This document shows, piece after piece, positions 59,559 through 64,000 of a DNA stretch of 64,000 nucleotides (positions within the stretch are counted from its first letter, which is position 1; each line of letters begins with the position of its first letter). The position numbers and the translations under genes were made by a program. The DNA is from JAKSPM01 sp964450645 (GTDB taxonomy: Bacteria; Bacillota; Clostridia; Oscillospirales; Oscillospiraceae), in contig CAYVEB010000004.1 of NCBI GenBank assembly GCA_964450645.1, forward strand, positions 1 through 64,000, written 5' to 3'. Below the pieces are notes generated by a model, which worked only from the letters and a program-made list of their open reading frames with translations, was not told the origin of the DNA and searched no databases.

Positions 59559-60266
59559 TTACAAGTAATAGGTGGTGTAGCACACCACCAAATTCACAAT
59601 TCCATGCACGAAAATGGCGCACCAGATGGTTCCGCTCTTTTCATACGCCCAGCCCAGCGCCAGGCCCGCCGGCAGATAGGAAACAATCACCATCAGCGTG
59701 TTCGCGAAACTATACTGGCCAAAAAACTGCCACACGTGCAGTAGCGCGAACGCCAGCATGGACACGACATACGCCCACACGCGGCTTTTCTCCCGCACCA
59801 GAGTGAACAGCAGCCCCCGGCACAAGCACTCCTCCACCAGTGGGGCCAGCAGGCACGTACACAGGAGCATCGGGATGAAATGCGCGCGCACCATCCCCAT
59901 GACGACCTCATTATTCCCATTATAGGACTCGACCCGTAAAAGGGCGAACAGCCAGCTGAGCGCATAATTCATGGCGAAATAAAACACGACTGCCAGAATC
60001 ACCGTCTGCACGAACAGCCAAAAGTGCTGCCCGATATATTGCAGCGAGCGGAACAAAAACCGGTGGAAAATCGCCGCGGCGGCTACGAAGTTCACCACAA
60101 AAACAATCACGTTGAGCTGATAGTTATTCAAATCCGCGCCCAGCGCCGCAAACGCGGTCTGGATGAGCAGCGCGGTCAGAGCCACCTGGAACGGCAGAAA
60201 GATCCAGCCGCCGATGATCTCGCCCCGGCTCAGGCTGACGCGCGCGGTTCTGTCATACTTTGCCAT
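59559..60266 (-). CDS. CPBP-family intramembrane glutamic endopeptidase
   Basis: 235-aa polytopic membrane protein of the CPBP/Abi family. Motif 1 EECLCRGLLF (EExxxR), motif 2 FALLHVWQFF (FxxxH) and motif 3 HGIVN are present; about six membrane segments. It lies between mutS and mutL in one unit; a functional link with mismatch repair is not known. Confidence 0.88.
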   Translation of the reverse strand: MAKYDRTARVSLSRGEIIGGWIFLPFQVALTALLIQTAFAALGADLNNYQLNVIVFVVNFVAAAAIFHRFLFRSLQYIGQHFWLFVQTVILAVVFYFAMNYALSWLFALLRVESYNGNNEVVMGMVRAHFIPMLLCTCLLAPLVEECLCRGLLFTLVREKSRVWAYVVSMLAFALLHVWQFFGQYSFANTLMVIVSYLPAGLALGWAYEKSGTIWCAIFVHGIVNLVVCYTTYYL

Positions 60267-60275
60267 ACGTTTCTC

Positions 60276-62882
60276 CTATTCCTTGGGGAGCAGTTGTTTG
60301 AGTTGATAGAGGATGTTCAGCGCCTCGATGGGCGTAAGCGCTTCGGGGCTGATCCGGGAAAGGCGCTGGCAGATCTCGCCCGCCTGCAGGTCCAGCATGG
60401 ATACCTGCGCGTCTGCCGGGGCGCTCTGGGCCGCTTTCGCGCCAGACGGCGCGTCCTGGCCGCTCTCCAGCTCCTTTAAAATCTCGTGGCCCCGGCGAAT
60501 CACACTCTCGGGCAGTCCCGCCATTTTGGCCACGTCCACGCCAAAGGAGTTGTCCGCGGCGCCGGGAATGATCCGCCGCAGGAAGGTGATCTCCCCGCCG
60601 CGTTTTTTCACGGCTACATTATAATTCTTCACGCCTTCCGCGCCATCCATGGCGTCGGCCAGTTCGTGGTAGTGGGTGGCAAACAGGGTCTTCGCCCCGA
60701 GCCTGCGCCGGTCGGACACATGCTCGAGAATCGCCCGGGCAATGGCCATGCCGTCGTAGGTGGAGGTGCCGCGCCCGATTTCGTCCAAAATCAGCAGACT
60801 CCGGGAGGTCGCGTGCTTTAAAATCGCCGCCATCTCGGCCATCTCCACCATAAATGTGGACTGGCCGGAGGACAGATCGTCCGACGCGCCAATGCGCGTA
60901 AAAATCTTGTCCACCACGCCGATGCGCGCCGATTTCGCCGGAACAAAGCTGCCCATCTGCGCCAGCAGCACGATCAGCGCCACCTGGCGCATATAGGTGG
61001 ATTTGCCCGCCATGTTGGGGCCGGTGATGATCACCGCCCGCTCCGCCCGCGGGGACATGTGCGTGCTGTTGGGGACAAACATGTCGTTTTTGAGCATTTG
61101 CTCCACCACCGGGTGGCGGCCTTCCTCGATGTCAATGCAGCCGGATTCGTCCACCACAGGGCGGCAATAGCGGTTGTCCGCCGCGACCGACGCGAAACAC
61201 GCGAGTACGTCGATCCGCGCGATCCGCTGGGAGGCCTCCTGCACCCGCGCCGCCTGCTTGGCAAGCCGCTCGCACAGCTGCGCGTACAGGTCGTTTTCCA
61301 GGCGCAGGCTGCGCTCCTTGGCGTTGAGAATGGCGTCTTCCAGCTCCTTGAGCTCGTCTGTGATATAGCGCTCGCCGGTGGTGAGCGTCTGCTTGCGGAT
61401 GTAGTCCTTTGGCGCCAGATGGGCCTGGCCCTTGGAGATCTCCAGATAGTAGCCGAAGACGCGGTTGTAGCCGATGCGCAGATTTTTGATGCCGGTGCGC
61501 TCGCGCTCACGCGCTTCGATTTCCAGGAGCAAATCCTTCGAGCCATTCATGATCTTGCGCAGACGGTCCAGCTCCTCGTTGTAGCCGTCGCGGATCACGC
61601 CGCCGTCGCGTAGAGTGGGCGGCGGATCGTCACAGATGGCCGATTCAATGAGCTGCTGCAGATCCGTCAGCGGGTCAAGCTCCAGCGCCAGGCTCTGCAG
61701 GCAGGACTTGGTAAACGGCTCTAAGGCCGCCTTCAGCCCCGGCAGCTGCGCCGCCCCCTGCGCCAGGCTCAAAAGATCCCCCGCCTTGGCGGATCCTGTG
61801 ACGACGCGGGCCATAATGCGCTCAAAATCCGGCAAATTCCGCAGCTGGCAGATCGTCTCCTCCCGCGCGATGGTCTTGCCAAGCATCTCGTCCACCGCGT
61901 CCAGGCGGCGGTCGATCAGTGCCGGATCGACCAGCGGCTTTTCCATCCAGCCGCGCAGCATCCGGCTGCCCATGGCCGTCTTGGTCTTGTCAAGCACCCA
62001 CAGCAGGCTCCCGCGCTTTTCCTTGGCGCGGATGGTCTGCGTCAGCTCCAGGTTGTTCCGGGCGGTCAGATCCATCTCCAAATAGGCGTTGGAAAAATAA
62101 TATGTAAAACGGCTTACATGGGGAATGGCGGCCATTTGCCGCTCCCGCAGCCGCGCCAGCAGCGCGCCGGAGGCCAAAATTACGTCAGACTGGTTCGCAA
62201 TGCGCAGCTCATCCAAGGGCTTTTGAAACTGCTCCTCCAAGAGCGCCTCGCACGCGCCTAGCTGAAACAGCGCCAGATCCGCGTCGTCCAGGGAGCAGTC
62301 CAGCTGATCGGTCAGCAGCCGCCGCAGCTCCGAATTTTCCCGCAGATCTCCGCCCAGGAGCGCCTCCCGGGGCGAAAACCGGCCAAGCTCGTTGCGCAAA
62401 GCGTCCAGATCCTGGCAGGCGGTGGCGTCAAACTCGCCGGTAGAGATATCACAGAAGGCGACGGCAAAGCTGCTCTCCCGTCCATAGGCGCAGGCAAAAT
62501 AGTTATTCCGCGCGCCCTCTAACATGGAACTTTCCACCACGGTGCCGGGCGTCACCACGCGCACGATCTGCCGCTCCACCAGGCCCTTGGCCTGGGCTGG
62601 ATCCTCGGTCTGTTCGCAAATGGCCACCTTGTAGCCCCGCGCCACCAATCGCGCAATATACGCCTCCGCCGAGTGGTACGGCACGCCGCACATGGGAATC
62701 TTGTCCTCTTTGTCCTTGTTCCTGTCCCGGGTGGTCAGCGTTAAGTCCAGCTCCCGGGAAGCGGTGCGTGCGTCGTCGGCAAACATTTCGTAAAAATCAC
62801 CCAGGCGGAAGAACAAGATGCAGTCCCGGTTCTTTTCTTTGATCTTGAGATATTGCTTCATCATGGGGGTGATTTCAGCCAT
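60276..62882 (-). CDS. mutS: DNA mismatch repair protein MutS
   Basis: 868-aa MutS. Mismatch-reading F-x-E motif in FFRLGDFYEMFADDA; ATPase with Walker A TGPNMAGKSTYMRQ, ILDEIGRGTSTYDGMAIA and ATHYHEL. ATG at 62882 (MAEITPMMKQY) is chosen because AAAGGAG lies 8 bases ahead; the GTG at 62891 is too close to it. Full length including the C-terminal region. Follows miaB. Confidence 0.97.
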   Translation of the reverse strand: MAEITPMMKQYLKIKEKNRDCILFFRLGDFYEMFADDARTASRELDLTLTTRDRNKDKEDKIPMCGVPYHSAEAYIARLVARGYKVAICEQTEDPAQAKGLVERQIVRVVTPGTVVESSMLEGARNNYFACAYGRESSFAVAFCDISTGEFDATACQDLDALRNELGRFSPREALLGGDLRENSELRRLLTDQLDCSLDDADLALFQLGACEALLEEQFQKPLDELRIANQSDVILASGALLARLRERQMAAIPHVSRFTYYFSNAYLEMDLTARNNLELTQTIRAKEKRGSLLWVLDKTKTAMGSRMLRGWMEKPLVDPALIDRRLDAVDEMLGKTIAREETICQLRNLPDFERIMARVVTGSAKAGDLLSLAQGAAQLPGLKAALEPFTKSCLQSLALELDPLTDLQQLIESAICDDPPPTLRDGGVIRDGYNEELDRLRKIMNGSKDLLLEIEARERERTGIKNLRIGYNRVFGYYLEISKGQAHLAPKDYIRKQTLTTGERYITDELKELEDAILNAKERSLRLENDLYAQLCERLAKQAARVQEASQRIARIDVLACFASVAADNRYCRPVVDESGCIDIEEGRHPVVEQMLKNDMFVPNSTHMSPRAERAVIITGPNMAGKSTYMRQVALIVLLAQMGSFVPAKSARIGVVDKIFTRIGASDDLSSGQSTFMVEMAEMAAILKHATSRSLLILDEIGRGTSTYDGMAIARAILEHVSDRRRLGAKTLFATHYHELADAMDGAEGVKNYNVAVKKRGGEITFLRRIIPGAADNSFGVDVAKMAGLPESVIRRGHEILKELESGQDAPSGAKAAQSAPADAQVSMLDLQAGEICQRLSRISPEALTPIEALNILYQLKQLLPKE

Positions 62883-62887
62883 CGCGT

Positions 62888-64000
62888 TCACTCCTTTTCA
62901 TCCAGCCGCCCGGTCAGCGACCAGGTGGTGCAGCCGGTAATCTCCACCTGGCGGAACTGGCCCACCAGCGACGCGTCCCCCGGCAGGCGTACGAGCCTTC
63001 CGCCGCCGGTGCGGGCGGTCAGCAGATCCCCCTCCACGCCGTCGATGAGCACGCGGACGCTTTGGCCCACATAGGCCCGGTGCTTTTCCAGAGAAATCTG
63101 GTTTTGCAGGGCGCACAGCCGGTCAAACCGACGGTTTTTTTCGCTTTTCGGCGTGGGATCGTCCATTTTCGCCGCCGGCGTGCCGGGGCGGGGCGAGAAG
63201 ATGAAGGTAAACAGCGCGTCGAAGCGCACGCGCGAAATGAGCCGGAGGGTATCTTCAAATTCCTCGTCCGTCTCGCCGGGGAAGCCGACAATCACATCGG
63301 AGGTAAAAACCAGGTCCGGCATCTTCTCCCGGCCATAGTCGATCAAAGACAGATAGTGTGCCGAGTCGTAGCGGCGGTTCATGGCCTGCAAGACCCGGTC
63401 GTTACCGGACTGGAAGGGCAGATGGAACTGGCGGGCAATCTTGGGATAGCGGGCCATGGTGTCAAAGAGCTTGTGGCTGGCGTCCTTGGGATGGCTGGTC
63501 ATGAAGCGGAGCAAAAAGTCGCCTTCGAGCTGGGCCAGCCGCTCCAACAGGTCCGCGAAGTCGACGCCGCAGTCCAAATCTTTGCCGTAGGAGTTGACGT
63601 TCTGCCCCAGCAGGGTGATGTCTTTATATCCCTGGCCGATCAGGCCGCGCACCTCGGCCAAAATCTCCTCTGGCCGGCGGGAGCGCTCCCGCCCGCGCAC
63701 ATAGGGGACGATGCAGTAGCTGCAAAAATTATTGCACCCGTACATGATCGACACCCACGCTTTGAGCCGGTTGGTGCGCACAACGGGGATGCCCTCGGCG
63801 ATGTTGCCGGCGAAGCCGTCGACGGCGAAGACCCGCCGGTGCTCATGCAGAACCGCCCACAGCAGCTCTGGGAAGCGCCACAGGTTGTGCGGGTTAAAGC
63901 AGCCGTCCACTTGGGGATAGCTGCGGCGGATGCGGTCGGTCACCACGCTCTGGCCGGCCATGCAGCCACACAGAAAAATTTTCTGCCCGGGATGGCGGCG
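62888..64000 (-). CDS. miaB: tRNA-2-methylthio-N6-dimethylallyladenosine synthase (5' end outside the window)
   Basis: At least 370 C-terminal residues of MiaB, the radical-SAM enzyme adding methylthio to i6A37. The frame stays open to the window end (KIFLCGCMAGQSVVTDRIRR), where CGCMAG is the third Cys motif of the N-terminal UPF0004 domain. Radical SAM motif CNNFCSYCIVPYVRGRERSR; C-terminal TRAM domain. It heads miaB-mutS-CPBP-mutL in one direction. Confidence 0.95.
   Translation of the reverse strand, partial: RRHPGQKIFLCGCMAGQSVVTDRIRRSYPQVDGCFNPHNLWRFPELLWAVLHEHRRVFAVDGFAGNIAEGIPVVRTNRLKAWVSIMYGCNNFCSYCIVPYVRGRERSRRPEEILAEVRGLIGQGYKDITLLGQNVNSYGKDLDCGVDFADLLERLAQLEGDFLLRFMTSHPKDASHKLFDTMARYPKIARQFHLPFQSGNDRVLQAMNRRYDSAHYLSLIDYGREKMPDLVFTSDVIVGFPGETDEEFEDTLRLISRVRFDALFTFIFSPRPGTPAAKMDDPTPKSEKNRRFDRLCALQNQISLEKHRAYVGQSVRVLIDGVEGDLLTARTGGGRLVRLPGDASLVGQFRQVEITGCTTWSLTGRLDEKE

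Noticed and set aside
58105..59622. 505-codon frame on the same strand as mutL
   Set aside because: Out-of-frame reading of mutL with Gly/Arg-rich composition; mutL itself is unmistakable.
1..64000. tRNA or rRNA genes, prophage or plasmid functions
   Set aside because: None recognised by eye on either strand; a tRNA scan was not possible, so a missed tRNA cannot be wholly excluded.

Overview
The window looks like a chromosomal segment of a GC-rich, low-mobility Gram-positive of class Clostridia, most like the Oscillospirales/Ruminococcaceae-Oscillospiraceae group. The basis is gene order (recR-ybaB-dnaX-SRP RNA; dgt-dnaG-rpoD; miaB-mutS-mutL; ruvCAB; prmC-DUF1385), a Bacillus/Clostridium-type long SRP RNA, SLH-domain surface protein, MocR and Opu-type transport genes, TTG/GTG starts with strong GGAGG sites, and codon usage rich in G+C. 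No phylogenetic computation was possible, so genus and species are not claimed. A run of ten N inside a histidine kinase gene shows that the sequence is a scaffolded draft assembly. Most genes lie on the minus strand.

Layout. 1-10 kb: information-processing genes on the minus strand (dgt-like dNTPase, dnaG, rpoD, acpP, SRP RNA, dnaX, ybaB, recR), preceded by yigZ, hflX and rpmE. 10-17 kb: tmcAL divergent from ackA, then tsaD, rimI and polA. 17-21 kb: a four-gene Dlt-like cassette (adenylating enzyme, carrier protein, MBOAT acyltransferase, SGNH-like protein) that probably esterifies a cell-surface polymer. 21-29 kb: cysE-cysS, pgsA, rimO, recX, recA, prmC and a DUF1385 membrane protein. 29-32 kb: a lipoprotein-response regulator-histidine kinase unit. 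32-38 kb: dnaE, whiA, a RapZ gene reduced to its C-terminal domain, and murB. 38-44 kb: a YihY-family membrane protein, a DUF1540 peptide, a MocR-type regulator lacking the PLP-binding lysine, a small Opu-type ABC importer and a flavoprotein. 44-47 kb is a decay zone with a frameshifted acetyl-CoA synthase (acsB/cdhC) remnant, a SpoU-type RNA methyltransferase and an IS1182-type transposase remnant. 47-54 kb: a secreted C39-like/SLH protein, then an operon of a reductive activator of corrinoid proteins, two DUF3786 proteins, an unlisted 37-residue ORF, a Cys-rich protein and rlmH. 54-64 kb: ruvCAB, a zinc-ribbon protein with a long leader, a hairpin/minisatellite spacer, then mutL, a CPBP protease, mutS and miaB (cut by the window end).

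The most notable things beyond the ordinary genes are: (i) a dispersed intergenic element of about 190-290 bp, present in four long copies and one fragment, whose hairpins are kept by compensatory changes; (ii) the wreck of an acetyl-CoA synthase gene 6.4 kb from an intact corrinoid-reactivation operon, suggesting recent loss of part of the Wood-Ljungdahl pathway; (iii) the stand-alone RapZ C-terminal domain at the murB-whiA locus with no yvcK; (iv) a MocR regulator with Ser in place of the Schiff-base Lys; (v) the amino-acid-activating MBOAT cassette; and (vi) a five-hairpin spacer followed by six 21-bp tandem repeats upstream of the mutL terminator.
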